Below are positions 1-7,213 of a stretch of DNA of 11,451 nt, piece by piece. Made by a program: the position numbers and the translations under genes. The stretch is from the NCBI GenBank assembly GCA_946480655.1, contig CAMLKN010000054.1:1-11451 (forward strand), in the 5' to 3' direction. The first letter of the stretch is position 1. Every line of letters starts with the position of its first letter. The notes beneath the pieces are model-generated. The model had not been told where the DNA came from. It made no database searches and saw nothing but the letters and a program-made list of their open reading frames with translations. This DNA is from an uncultured Devosia sp. GTDB taxonomy: Bacteria > Pseudomonadota > Alphaproteobacteria > Rhizobiales > Devosiaceae.

Positions 1-51
1 GGCTGTTGACCCCGCACCCCGCATTTGCTTGAAGTCTGCCAATCTGTTTTC

Positions 52-82
52 CGACCCGCCAAGGTGATCGCCTGGCGGGTCG
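52..82 (+). promoter_or_regulatory. Strong hairpin in the valS leader (or terminator of the preceding gene)
   Basis: A perfect 10-base inverted repeat is visible: CGACCCGCCA at 52-61 and TGGCGGGTCG at 73-82, with an 11-base loop. It ends 21 bases before the valS ATG. No run of T follows on either strand, so it is not a textbook intrinsic terminator; only a scattered CTGCTGTT comes after. It may stop transcription from the gene before the window, or form part of the valS 5' leader. The first 50 bases hold no ORF or promoter that I can support. Confidence 0.5.
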
Positions 83-103
83 CTGCTGTTCGCGAGTGAC
101 GTG

Positions 104-2857
104 ATGCTTGAAAAGACCTATGAACCCGCCGCCGTCGAGAGCCGCATCTATGATGCTTGGCTCGACGCCAATGCCTTTGCGGCCGGAGCAGGGGCCAAAC
201 CTGGCGCGGAGACGTTCACGATCGTCATCCCGCCGCCCAACGTCACCGGTTCGCTCCATATCGGCCACGCTCTCAACAACACCATCCAGGACATTTTGGT
301 CCGCTTCAACCGCATGCTGAAGAAGGATGTCCTCTGGCAGCCCGGCACGGACCATGCCGGCATAGCGACGCAGATGATCGTCGAACGTCAGCTCGCCGAA
401 AAGCAGATGGATCGCCGCACCATGGGTCGTGAGGCTTTCATCGATCGCGTCTGGGAATGGAAGGCCGAAAGTGGCGGCACGATCATGAATCAATTGAAGC
501 GCCTTGGCGCTTCCGCTGATTTCTCGCGCGAGCGCTTCACCATGGGTGACCGTGGCCAGCCGGATGACCAGATGGTCCGCGCCGTCACCAAGGTCTTCGT
601 GGAACTGCACAAGCGCGGCCTGATCTATCGCGATAAGCGCCTGGTGAACTGGCATCCAGGCCTGGAAACCGCGATCTCGGACCTCGAAGTCGAGAACATC
701 GAGGTCAAGGGCCACATGTGGCACCTGCGCTATCCGCTGGCCGATGGCGTAACCTACCAATTCCCCGTCAAGGACGAAGAGGGCAACGTCACGGGTCACG
801 AGACCCGCGACTACATCATCGTCGCCACTACGCGTCCCGAGACCATGTTGGGCGACGTCGCCGTCGCCGTGCATCCGGAGGATGAGCGCTATTCCGGCCT
901 TGTCGGCAAGTTCATTGAACTGCCGCTTGTCGGCCGCCGCATTCCTGTGGTTGCCGACGAATATGCGGACCCAACTCTGGGCACTGGCGCGGTGAAGATC
1001 ACGCCGGCGCATGACTTCAACGACTTCGAAGTTGGGGCCCGAGCCGGCGTGGAGCCGATCAACGTCTTCACGACGCGCGGCGCCATCATCGATGCCGATT
1101 TTGTTCCCGCAAAGTATCGCGGGATGGATCGCTTCGAAGCCCGCAAGGCCATCGTCGCCGATCTCACCGCCATGGCCGAGGAGAACCCGACGCGCGGGCT
1201 CGACCATATCGAAGACAAGAAGATCATGGTGCCGCATGACGAGAAGAGCAAACTCGTCGTCATCGAGCCGTTCCTCACCGACCAGTGGTGGGTCAAGGCC
1301 GACGTGCTGGCTCAGCCGGCTTTGGCTTCGGTGCGCGAAGGCCGCACGAAGTTCGTGCCCCAACAATACGAAAACACCTATTTCGCCTGGCTCGAAAACA
1401 TCAAGCCCTGGTGCATTTCGCGCCAGCTCTGGTGGGGTCACCAGATCCCGGCTTGGTATGGCCCCGACAATGAGGCCTTTGTCGCCTACGACGAGGCCGA
1501 GGCCCGCGCCGCCGCCGAGAAGCACTATGGCAGGCCGGTCGAGCTGACCCGCGACCCCGACGTCCTCGACACCTGGTTCTCCTCCGCCCTCTGGCCGTTC
1601 TCGACACTGGGCTGGCCGGACGACACGCCGGAGCTCAAGCGCTACTACCCGACCGACGTCCTCGTCACCGGGTTCGACATCATCTTCTTCTGGGTCGCCC
1701 GCATGATGATGATGGGGCTCGAATTCCTCGACAAGGAGCCGTTCCACACCGTCTACATGCATGCCCTGGTCCGCGACGAGAAGGGCCAGAAGATGAGCAA
1801 GACCAAGGGCAACGTCATCGATCCGCTGAAGCTGGTCGACGAATACGGCGCCGATGCCACCCGCTTTACCCTGGCTGCCATGGCCGCTCAGGGCCGCGAC
1901 CTGAAGCTCGCAATCTCGCGCGTCGAGGGCTACCGCAACTTTGTCACCAAGCTCTGGAACGCCGCCCGCTTCCTGGAGATGAATGAGTGCCGCCGCGTCG
2001 AGGGCTATGATCCCAAGGCGAACACGCTGCCGCTCAATCGCTGGATTGTCGGCGCCACCGCCCGCGCGCTCCAGTCGGTTCGCACGGGCATCGAGGACTA
2101 CAAGTTCAACGAGGCCGCCAACGATGCCTATGACTTCGTCTGGGGCACGTTCTGCGACTGGTATGTGGAATTTGCCAAGCCGGTGTTCATGGGAGAGGAT
2201 GAGGCCGCCAAGGCCGAAACTCGCGCCACCGCGGCTTGGGCGCTCGACCAGATCCTCGTGATGCTGCACCCCATGATGCCCTTCGTCACCGAGGAGCTCT
2301 GGGCCGAAACCGGCAAGTTCGGTCCGGCCCGGAAGGAAATGCTGATCACGACCGAATGGCCGAACCTGTCGGGTCTGGAAGATGCCGCCGCCGATGCGGA
2401 GCTGGCCTGGCTGATCGACGTTATCTCCAATATCCGTTCGGTTCGCGCTGAAATGAACGTGCCGGCCAGCGCCAAGCTGCAATTGGTGGTCACCGGGGCA
2501 GGGGAGGAAACGCTTCGCCGCCTCGTCGCCGGAACCTCGCTGATTTCCCGGCTCGCACGCCTTGAGGAGATTTCGCCGCGGAACGATGTGCCGGGCGAAT
2601 CCGCTCAGTTTGTCGTGGGCGACGCCACCTTCGCACTGCCGCTGGCCGGCGTCATCGACTTAGCCGCGGAAAAGACCCGCCTCGAAAAGGAAGTGGGCAA
2701 GCTGGACGGCGAAATCGCCCAGGTCGACAAGAAACTGGGTAATGAGCAATTCGTTTCCAAGGCGCCCGAAGAGGTGATCGAGGAACAGAAGTCCCGACGC
2801 GAGGCTGCTGCCGAACGTCGGCAGAAAATCCTGGAAGCCCTCAAACGCCTGAGCTGA
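104..2857 (+). CDS. valS: Valyl-tRNA synthetase (ValRS)
   Basis: Cytoplasmic class I aminoacyl-tRNA synthetase that charges tRNA-Val with valine using ATP. The protein has 917 residues, normal for bacterial ValRS. The HIGH signature is intact at about residues 52-55, after PPPNVTGSL. The KMSKS loop reads KMSKT at about 563-567 within [10 protein letters not shown]. The CP1 editing domain, which hydrolyses mischarged Thr-tRNA, shows [11 protein letters not shown] and [12 protein letters not shown]. An anticodon-binding domain follows (around LNRWIVG), and the last ~70 residues are rich in E, K, R and A, as in the coiled-coil arm typical of ValRS. ATG at 104 is chosen because MLEKTYEP matches the usual N-terminus; GTG at 101 is in frame directly before it and is the alternative. 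The ribosome-binding site is weak (GAG at 94-96). The next gene starts 5 bases after the stop, so the two are probably co-transcribed. Confidence 0.97.
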   Translation: MLEKTYEPAAVESRIYDAWLDANAFAAGAGAKPGAETFTIVIPPPNVTGSLHIGHALNNTIQDILVRFNRMLKKDVLWQPGTDHAGIATQMIVERQLAEKQMDRRTMGREAFIDRVWEWKAESGGTIMNQLKRLGASADFSRERFTMGDRGQPDDQMVRAVTKVFVELHKRGLIYRDKRLVNWHPGLETAISDLEVENIEVKGHMWHLRYPLADGVTYQFPVKDEEGNVTGHETRDYIIVATTRPETMLGDVAVAVHPEDERYSGLVGKFIELPLVGRRIPVVADEYADPTLGTGAVKITPAHDFNDFEVGARAGVEPINVFTTRGAIIDADFVPAKYRGMDRFEARKAIVADLTAMAEENPTRGLDHIEDKKIMVPHDEKSKLVVIEPFLTDQWWVKADVLAQPALASVREGRTKFVPQQYENTYFAWLENIKPWCISRQLWWGHQIPAWYGPDNEAFVAYDEAEARAAAEKHYGRPVELTRDPDVLDTWFSSALWPFSTLGWPDDTPELKRYYPTDVLVTGFDIIFFWVARMMMMGLEFLDKEPFHTVYMHALVRDEKGQKMSKTKGNVIDPLKLVDEYGADATRFTLAAMAAQGRDLKLAISRVEGYRNFVTKLWNAARFLEMNECRRVEGYDPKANTLPLNRWIVGATARALQSVRTGIEDYKFNEAANDAYDFVWGTFCDWYVEFAKPVFMGEDEAAKAETRATAAWALDQILVMLHPMMPFVTEELWAETGKFGPARKEMLITTEWPNLSGLEDAAADAELAWLIDVISNIRSVRAEMNVPASAKLQLVVTGAGEETLRRLVAGTSLISRLARLEEISPRNDVPGESAQFVVGDATFALPLAGVIDLAAEKTRLEKEVGKLDGEIAQVDKKLGNEQFVSKAPEEVIEEQKSRREAAAERRQKILEALKRLS

Positions 2858-2862
2858 ACGCC

Positions 2863-3867
2863 ATGACCGATACCGCCAAGCCCCCTCATCCACGTGCCGT
2901 CAGCAATGGCCTCGTTGGGGGCGGAGCGGTGCTCCTGTTCAACGGCAAGGGCGGCATGAAGCGCCATGAGCCCGGCGAACAGATCGTCGTACCGCGCGGC
3001 GGGTTCAAGCTGGTGGTTGGCAATTCCAAGGCGCCAGAATTCAAGCTCTGGCTCAAGAGTGAGCTGGGGGAGTTCAATTCGGGCCTCGTGACCGCGCCCA
3101 CCTCCCGCAGCCGTTGCAGCGTCCTCGATGACCGTGCTCTGGTCATCCTGCGGGTCGTCCGTCCCGGTGCGGAGCCGCACGATGTCGGACGTCAGTTCCT
3201 CACCATCTGGATCGAGAGAAGCCGCGTCATCATTGCGTCCGAGCTCAACATTCTGGATTTTCTGGGCCTCGCAAAGGTCGAGCAGGCCGAATACGCTCCA
3301 ACGACGCCTGCCGATCTCATCGCCCGCCTAGCCCTGCGCGCCACGGACCGGCTGGAGCCGCTGATCGAGATGCTGGGCGATCGCCTCGACGAAGTTGAGG
3401 AGGCCCTAATCACCCAGCGCACGGAGAAGGCGCAGGACAATCTCGAACAGCTGCGCCGCACGCTGATCAGCTTCCGCCGCCTCGTCTGGCCGCAGCGCGA
3501 CGCCCTCTCCACGCTGGAAGTGGAAGACCTTTCCTTCTTTTCCGACCGCGACCGTCTGCGCCTGCGCGAGGCTGCCATGCGCACGGCCCGCATTGGCGAC
3601 GAGCTTCAGGCCCTCTCCGAGCGCGCCGTGCTGGTGCACGAAGAAATCATCGACGACCGTGCCGAGCAGATGAACAAGGCCATGCTGGTTCTGGCCGCTG
3701 TTACGGTCATCTTCTCCCCGCTGACCCTTCTCACCGGCCTCTTGGGCATGAATGTCTCGGGTATTCCCTTTGCCGAGAACGGCGCCGCCTTCTGGGTCGT
3801 GTGTGGTGCCGTGCTTGCCTTGGGACTGGCCACTCTCTGGCTTATGCGGCGGCGGCGCTGGCTCTAG
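2863..3867 (+). CDS. zntB: ZntB-type CorA-family divalent metal transporter
   Basis: A 334-residue inner-membrane protein of the CorA/ZntB family. The N-terminal ~270 residues are cytoplasmic and form the alpha/beta domain and long helices; the stretch RRLVWPQRDALSTL (about 205-218) resembles the MRRYMAPQRD region of E. coli ZntB. Two C-terminal membrane segments lie at about 273-293 and 307-327, joined by the family GMN motif (295-297) in the context GLLGMNVSGIPF, and the protein ends in a basic tail RRRRWL. The GxPF-type loop and WL ending favour ZntB over CorA proper. E. coli ZntB is a proton-coupled zinc importer, earlier called an exporter; substrate and direction here are inference. It begins 5 bases after the valS stop, with no clear Shine-Dalgarno, so translation probably depends on valS. 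A Mg or Co transporter of the same family is the main alternative. Confidence 0.85.
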   Translation: MTDTAKPPHPRAVSNGLVGGGAVLLFNGKGGMKRHEPGEQIVVPRGGFKLVVGNSKAPEFKLWLKSELGEFNSGLVTAPTSRSRCSVLDDRALVILRVVRPGAEPHDVGRQFLTIWIERSRVIIASELNILDFLGLAKVEQAEYAPTTPADLIARLALRATDRLEPLIEMLGDRLDEVEEALITQRTEKAQDNLEQLRRTLISFRRLVWPQRDALSTLEVEDLSFFSDRDRLRLREAAMRTARIGDELQALSERAVLVHEEIIDDRAEQMNKAMLVLAAVTVIFSPLTLLTGLLGMNVSGIPFAENGAAFWVVCGAVLALGLATLWLMRRRRWL

Positions 3868-3877
3868 CACCGCCGCC
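3848..3877. terminator. GC-rich hairpin at the convergent zntB / ABC exporter ends
   Basis: GGCGGCGG at 3848-3855 pairs exactly with CCGCCGCC at 3870-3877. Inside, after one C/A mismatch, GCT (3857-3859) pairs with AGC (3866-3868), leaving a 6-base loop. The structure spans the zntB stop codon and ends 5 bases before the last codon of the opposing ABC gene. Only 15 bases separate the two genes, so a shared bidirectional terminator would have to lie here. There is no T-tract on either side. The left arm also encodes the Arg-rich tail of the transporter, so the repeat could be partly coincidental. Confidence 0.4.
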
Positions 3878-3882
3878 TGCGC

Positions 3883-5727
3883 TCAGATCCTCGCCTGTGT
3901 CGTATGCAACCCCGCATAGACACCTTCTCTCGCCATCAACTGATCATGCGTGCCTTCCTCGACAATCCCCTGCCGCGTCAGCACCAGGATGCGGTCGGCG
4001 TGCCGCACCGTCGACAGTCGATGCGCAATTACCAGGGTTGTGCGGCCCTTTGAAAGTCCCAGCAGGGCCTGTTGCACGGCCCTTTCGCTTTCATTGTCGA
4101 GCGCGCTGGTTGCCTCGTCGAAGATCAGGATGGGCGGGTCCTTGAGAAAGGCCCTTGCGATGGTCAGGCGCTGCTTTTGTCCACCCGAAAGCTTCACCCC
4201 GCGCTGACCGATATCGGTCTCGTAGCCTTGCGGCAGGGCCATGATGAAATCATGCGCATTCGCTGATTGCGCCGCCGCGACAACATCCGCCTCCGAGGCA
4301 TCCGGGCGCCCATAGAGCAGGTTCTCTCGCACAGAGCCGCTGAACAGGTAGATATCCTGCTGCACCACGCCGACACTGCGCCGCAGCGACGCCAGCGTGA
4401 CATCGCGCACATCGCGGCCATCAATGCCGACGCTGCCTTCAAGCACATCGTAAAAGCGCGGGATGAGGCTGCAGAGCGTACTTTTGCCAACCCCGGATGG
4501 CCCCACCAGAGCCACGAACTCGCCCTGGGCTATGCTCAGCGAGACATTTTCGAGGACCCTGTGTCCATCCGCATCATAGCCAAAGGTCACGTCCCTGAAG
4601 GTGATGTTGCCCTTGATCGACCCCAAGGCAACTGCGCCAGGTCGGTCGGTGATCTCCGCCCGTTCCTCCAGCAGTTCCATGGCGCGCACAAAACCCGTGG
4701 AGCCCTCCTGCCAGAGCCGGATGAAATTGTCGAAGCGCTTGATAGGATCGAGCAACACCCCCACGCAAAGCAACAGCGTCAGCATGTCGGCCGGCGTCAG
4801 GTCGGTCGTCAGGATGCGAATGGCGCCGCCGACTATGACCACTATGGTGATCATCTGCCCGAACCCCTCCATACCGCTCCAGAGCAGCGCCTCGCTGCGG
4901 TATCCATCCTTGCGGCTTTTCAGGAAGTGGTGGTTCTCGCGCGCGAACCGGCGAATTTCGTCGCTCTCATTTGCGAAGGACTGCACCACCCGAATGCCGC
5001 CCAGCGCCTCCTCCACCCGCTCGTTGATGGCCGCGATCCTTTCCTTGGTCGATCGAAGCGCAACATTCATCCGTCTGTTGAAATAAATCGCGTAACCAGC
5101 TGCAAACGGGAGAAGAAGCGTAATGGCCAAGGCAATCTTTGGATCGATATAGGCAAGTACCGCCATAGCCCCTCCGAACTTGAGTACGCTGATGGCCAGG
5201 TCCTCGGGGCCATGGTGGAACAACTCTCCCAGCCACAGCGAGTCATGGGTGATCCGGCTCATCAACTGCCCGGTGCGATGCCGGTCGTAGTAGCCAAAAC
5301 TGAGTTTCTGGCAGTGCTCGAACAGTTCCTGCCGCACCTGGGCCTCGATCTTGGCTCCCATGGCATGGCCCTGGTAGTCGACGAAATAGGTCGCCACCGC
5401 CTGAAGGATGAAAACGCCGACCATGGCAGCGCCCAAGGCCAGAAGCTGTCCCATCGCGTCTGGCGCCGTGCGCAATTCGGGCAGGCGTCCGACGATATGA
5501 TTGGCCAGAAGCGGCAGCGCGATGGCAGTGCCCGCAACGAGGACTGCGGACGCCAGCACGGCCGCTAGCAGTGCCAGATGCGGCCGGTAGTATCCGACAA
5601 ACCGGCGCGTTCTGGCCCGCATCATGGCGCGTGCGTCGGCGTCGTCGGATCGAGTGCGAAAGAAAAGTCGGGAGAGGAGGCTAGGGCGTTTGACGCGCTG
5701 CTCCTGTGTGGAAGCATGAAGAGACAT
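3883..5727 (-). CDS. ABC exporter half-transporter (fused permease and ATPase, MsbA-like)
   Basis: A 614-residue fused exporter, expected to work as a dimer in the inner membrane. The N-terminal transmembrane domain (about 45-335) has six likely hydrophobic segments, near 50-75, 95-118, 176-195, 197-215, 288-306 and 312-330, with the coupling-helix region LSFGYYDRHRTGQLMSRIT (142-160). The nucleotide-binding domain (about 370-614) is complete: Walker A GPSGVGKST 409-417, Q-loop near 456-457, signature LSGGQ 513-517, Walker B ILIFDE 533-538, D-loop SALD 541-544 and switch His 569. All catalytic residues are present, so it should be an active ATPase. The family exports lipids, lipid A, drugs or peptides; nothing here fixes the substrate. 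It is a single minus-strand gene with its own likely promoter. A weak AGGA lies 11 bases before the ATG; the MM at 35-36 is a less likely later start. Confidence 0.93.
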   Translation of the reverse strand: MSLHASTQEQRVKRPSLLSRLFFRTRSDDADARAMMRARTRRFVGYYRPHLALLAAVLASAVLVAGTAIALPLLANHIVGRLPELRTAPDAMGQLLALGAAMVGVFILQAVATYFVDYQGHAMGAKIEAQVRQELFEHCQKLSFGYYDRHRTGQLMSRITHDSLWLGELFHHGPEDLAISVLKFGGAMAVLAYIDPKIALAITLLLPFAAGYAIYFNRRMNVALRSTKERIAAINERVEEALGGIRVVQSFANESDEIRRFARENHHFLKSRKDGYRSEALLWSGMEGFGQMITIVVIVGGAIRILTTDLTPADMLTLLLCVGVLLDPIKRFDNFIRLWQEGSTGFVRAMELLEERAEITDRPGAVALGSIKGNITFRDVTFGYDADGHRVLENVSLSIAQGEFVALVGPSGVGKSTLCSLIPRFYDVLEGSVGIDGRDVRDVTLASLRRSVGVVQQDIYLFSGSVRENLLYGRPDASEADVVAAAQSANAHDFIMALPQGYETDIGQRGVKLSGGQKQRLTIARAFLKDPPILIFDEATSALDNESERAVQQALLGLSKGRTTLVIAHRLSTVRHADRILVLTRQGIVEEGTHDQLMAREGVYAGLHTTQARI

Positions 5728-5814
5728 GAACCAGTCTGTCCTGATGGAGGGAAGGGGTCTTCAGAGCGGACAGAAAGGCTTTCATCTCGAACTCCCGATT
5801 TGGGTTGCCACGGA

Positions 5815-5843
5815 ACTATGCGTGCCGGACTTGCCCAAGGCAA
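5815..5843 (-). promoter_or_regulatory. Candidate sigma-70-type promoter of the ABC exporter gene
   Basis: On the minus strand, TTGCCT (5838-5843) and CATAGT (5815-5820) are spaced by exactly 17 bases. Each matches four of six consensus positions, and they lie about 90 bases upstream of the ABC start codon. The -35 overlaps the small dyad TTGCC-CAA-GGCAA (5831-5843), which could be a regulator site. This is judged by eye only; alphaproteobacterial promoters are variable. Confidence 0.35.
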
Positions 5844-6180
5844 CACGGTCTATGTGACGATTCCGCAACAAAGGAATCGATTCGATCAGGCCTGGCAGGC
5901 CATCAACGTTTTGGCGATGTTTCCCGCCACAATCTGACCCTAAAGCAGGTTGCATGACATTCGGGGGCGGGTGTCGGGCCGCAAGACTGTCCACCGCTGG
6001 CGTGGGCAATCCGGCCAATCCCGTTCCTTGATGCGAGACTGACCTGGTGGTGCGAACTGCCTGTAAATGGTGACGATGAGCGCTCTTTTGCCGATCGCGA
6101 TTGCTGTTGTTCCGGCCTCAGCCACTTTGGGTGGCGCGATGTCGGCACATCCTTGTGATGAGTTGGGCTGAATGCGGTCA

Positions 6181-6216
6181 CAAAGCGCGTTTACGAAGTC
6201 TTCAGACTTTGCTTTG
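6181..6216 (+). promoter_or_regulatory. Nested dyad upstream of exoR, possible regulator site
   Basis: Two inverted repeats are nested. The inner one is AAGTCT-TC-AGACTT (6196-6209), perfect 6-base arms around 2 bases. The outer one is CAAAGC (6181-6186) and GCTTTG (6211-6216). It lies about 125-160 bases before the exoR ATG. A weak promoter-like TTGTCC (6214-6219) partly overlaps the right outer arm, and TATCAT (6239-6244) lies 19 bases further on, a spacing longer than ideal. A dimeric regulator could bind here. In rhizobia the response regulator ChvI is reported to act on exoR itself, but I cannot match its site by eye. Confidence 0.35.
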
Positions 6217-6311
6217 TCCGGCTGCCTCATCCGGGCAATATCATTCGTGAACAAGGGCCGGTCACCGGCCGCACCGACAAGGCCGGTTCTCCCGGTATCG
6301 ATCGGAATACC

Positions 6312-6338
6312 CGCCCACGACCCCGTGGGCGAAAGGAG
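6312..6338 (+). promoter_or_regulatory. Hairpin abutting the exoR Shine-Dalgarno
   Basis: CGCCCACG (6312-6319) and CGTGGGCG (6324-6331) form a perfect 8-base, almost all G/C stem with an ACCC loop. The last base of the stem touches AAAGGAG (6332-6338), a strong ribosome-binding site 4 bases before the ATG at 6343. Such a stem can limit ribosome loading or protect the mRNA 5' end. A second possible stem, ACCGGCC (6264-6270) with GGCCGGT (6281-6287), lies upstream and competes with an overlapping GGCCGGT at 6256-6262. The pairing is seen in the sequence; a regulatory role is inference. Confidence 0.45.
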
Positions 6339-6342
6339 TAAC

Positions 6343-7149
6343 ATGCGCATTTTTGGGACCAGTTCCCTTGCCTGCGCTGCGTCCGGACTGGTTTTGGCTC
6401 TTGCGTGGGCCGCGCCGGCTCATGCACAGACTGCGGCCGATGCCGCGCTTGATTTTGCCCGCACCCTCGATGGCACGGGCTCCTTCGTGTCCAGCGACAC
6501 CTATCTGTCTGCCCTCGAAAGCGACGCTGCCGCTGGTCGGCCGCTGGCGCTCTGGCAATTGGGCACCATGTATGAAACGGGCGAAGGGGTCGACAAGGAC
6601 CCGGTCAAGGCCTTTGGCTATTTCGCCCAGATCGCCAATCAGCATGCGGACACGGCTCCGCGTGGCCTGGAGGCCGACATTGTCGCGAGCTCCTTCGTGA
6701 AGCTCGGAGACTATTTCCGTATTGGCGTGCCCGAAGCAGGCGTGAGCCAGAACCCCGCCGAATACCATCGCATGCTGATGCATGCCGCGACCTATTTTGG
6801 CGACGCCGAGGCCCAGTATCGCATCGGCATGCTCTACCAGTCCGACGAGGAGCTGGGTGTCAGCCCCATGCTCAGTGCGCGCTGGCTGCAATCGGCCGCC
6901 CACAAGGGGCACTGCCTTGCCCAGGCCCAGCTCGGCAGCCTGCTTTTCAATGGCATGGAGAGTTACGAACCGCGTCCGGCAGAAGGCCTGATGTGGCTCA
7001 ACTTCGCCCAGACGACCTGCCTGGGCACGAGCGACGTTGCCGTGGCTGCTGAACTGCTTAACAGCGCCATGTCCGTCGCCACTCCTGAAGTGCGCGCATC
7101 CGCCATGGAATTGGCCACCTCGGGTGTGGTCATCGGCGCCGAGTTCTAG
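6343..7149 (+). CDS. exoR: Periplasmic Sel1-repeat protein, ExoR-like
   Basis: A 268-residue exported protein, about the length I remember for rhizobial ExoR. A signal peptide (1-28, cleavage likely after AHA) precedes a mature part built of Sel1-like helical repeats: about 64-99 (ALWQLGTMYETGEGVDKDPVKA), 117-152 (VKLGDYFRIGVPEAG), 153-188 (AEAQYRIGMLY) and 189-225 (AQAQLGSLLF). The irregular second repeat with an FRIGVP segment is what makes me think of ExoR rather than a generic Sel1 protein. ExoR binds the periplasmic part of the sensor ExoS, keeping ExoS/ChvI off; its proteolysis switches on exopolysaccharide and envelope genes and alters motility. Neither partner is in this window. Two cysteines remain in the mature protein (191, 226). 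ATG at 6343 is chosen for its strong AAAGGAG and immediate signal peptide; the frame stays open upstream to 6172, but that part looks non-coding. A paralogous Sel1 protein is the alternative. Confidence 0.75.
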   Translation: MRIFGTSSLACAASGLVLALAWAAPAHAQTAADAALDFARTLDGTGSFVSSDTYLSALESDAAAGRPLALWQLGTMYETGEGVDKDPVKAFGYFAQIANQHADTAPRGLEADIVASSFVKLGDYFRIGVPEAGVSQNPAEYHRMLMHAATYFGDAEAQYRIGMLYQSDEELGVSPMLSARWLQSAAHKGHCLAQAQLGSLLFNGMESYEPRPAEGLMWLNFAQTTCLGTSDVAVAAELLNSAMSVATPEVRASAMELATSGVVIGAEF

Positions 7150-7154
7150 GTTCT

Positions 7155-7196
7155 GGGCAGATCCGGCACGATCGGGAGACCGATCGTCGGTCGCCC
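7155..7196. terminator. Long imperfect hairpin between convergent exoR and xthA
   Basis: The core stem is ACGATCGG (7168-7175) with CCGATCGT (7180-7187), closed by a GAGA loop of the stable GNRA type. CCG/CGG (7163-7165 with 7188-7190) and GGGC/GCCC (7155-7158 with 7193-7196) extend it across small bulges. It fills the 64-base gap between the stop codons of two converging genes, where a bidirectional terminator is expected. There is no T-tract, so it may act with Rho or as an mRNA 3'-end stabiliser. Confidence 0.6.
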
Positions 7197-7213
7197 GGAG
7201 GTGGCGGATTGCC

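Larger units (their letters stand above)
5728..6342. other. 615-base stretch without a confident gene between divergent ABC exporter and exoR
   Basis: This stretch separates two divergently read genes and looks less GC-rich than its surroundings. I found a likely ABC promoter (5815-5843, minus). Three inverted repeats stand out before the exoR dyads: TTGCC-CAA-GGCAA at 5831-5843, CGATTCC / GGAATCG at 5858-5864 and 5873-5879, and GGCCTG-G-CAGGCC at 5889-5901. Open frames exist on both strands: a 39-codon + frame at 5818-5937 and a 136-codon minus frame at 5940-6350. Neither has a good ribosome-binding site or GC-rich third positions like the real genes, so I do not call them as genes. No tRNA cloverleaf is seen. 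It could also hold a small RNA, which sequence reading alone cannot show. Confidence 0.6.

Noticed and set aside
4267..5568. 433-codon + strand open frame opposite the ABC exporter
   Set aside because: It lies wholly antisense to a gene with every ABC motif intact. Its composition is what a GC-rich reverse frame gives, and no family motif is seen.
6172..6342. Upstream extension of the exoR frame (57 codons)
   Set aside because: It would bury the signal peptide, and AAAGGAG plus ATG at 6343 is a clear start. The extension has no good ribosome-binding site.
6353..6375. Possible lipobox at Cys11 of the ExoR-like protein
   Set aside because: Residues before the cysteine do not fit the consensus, and the hydrophobic core follows rather than precedes it. 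Cleavage after AHA at 28 is more natural.
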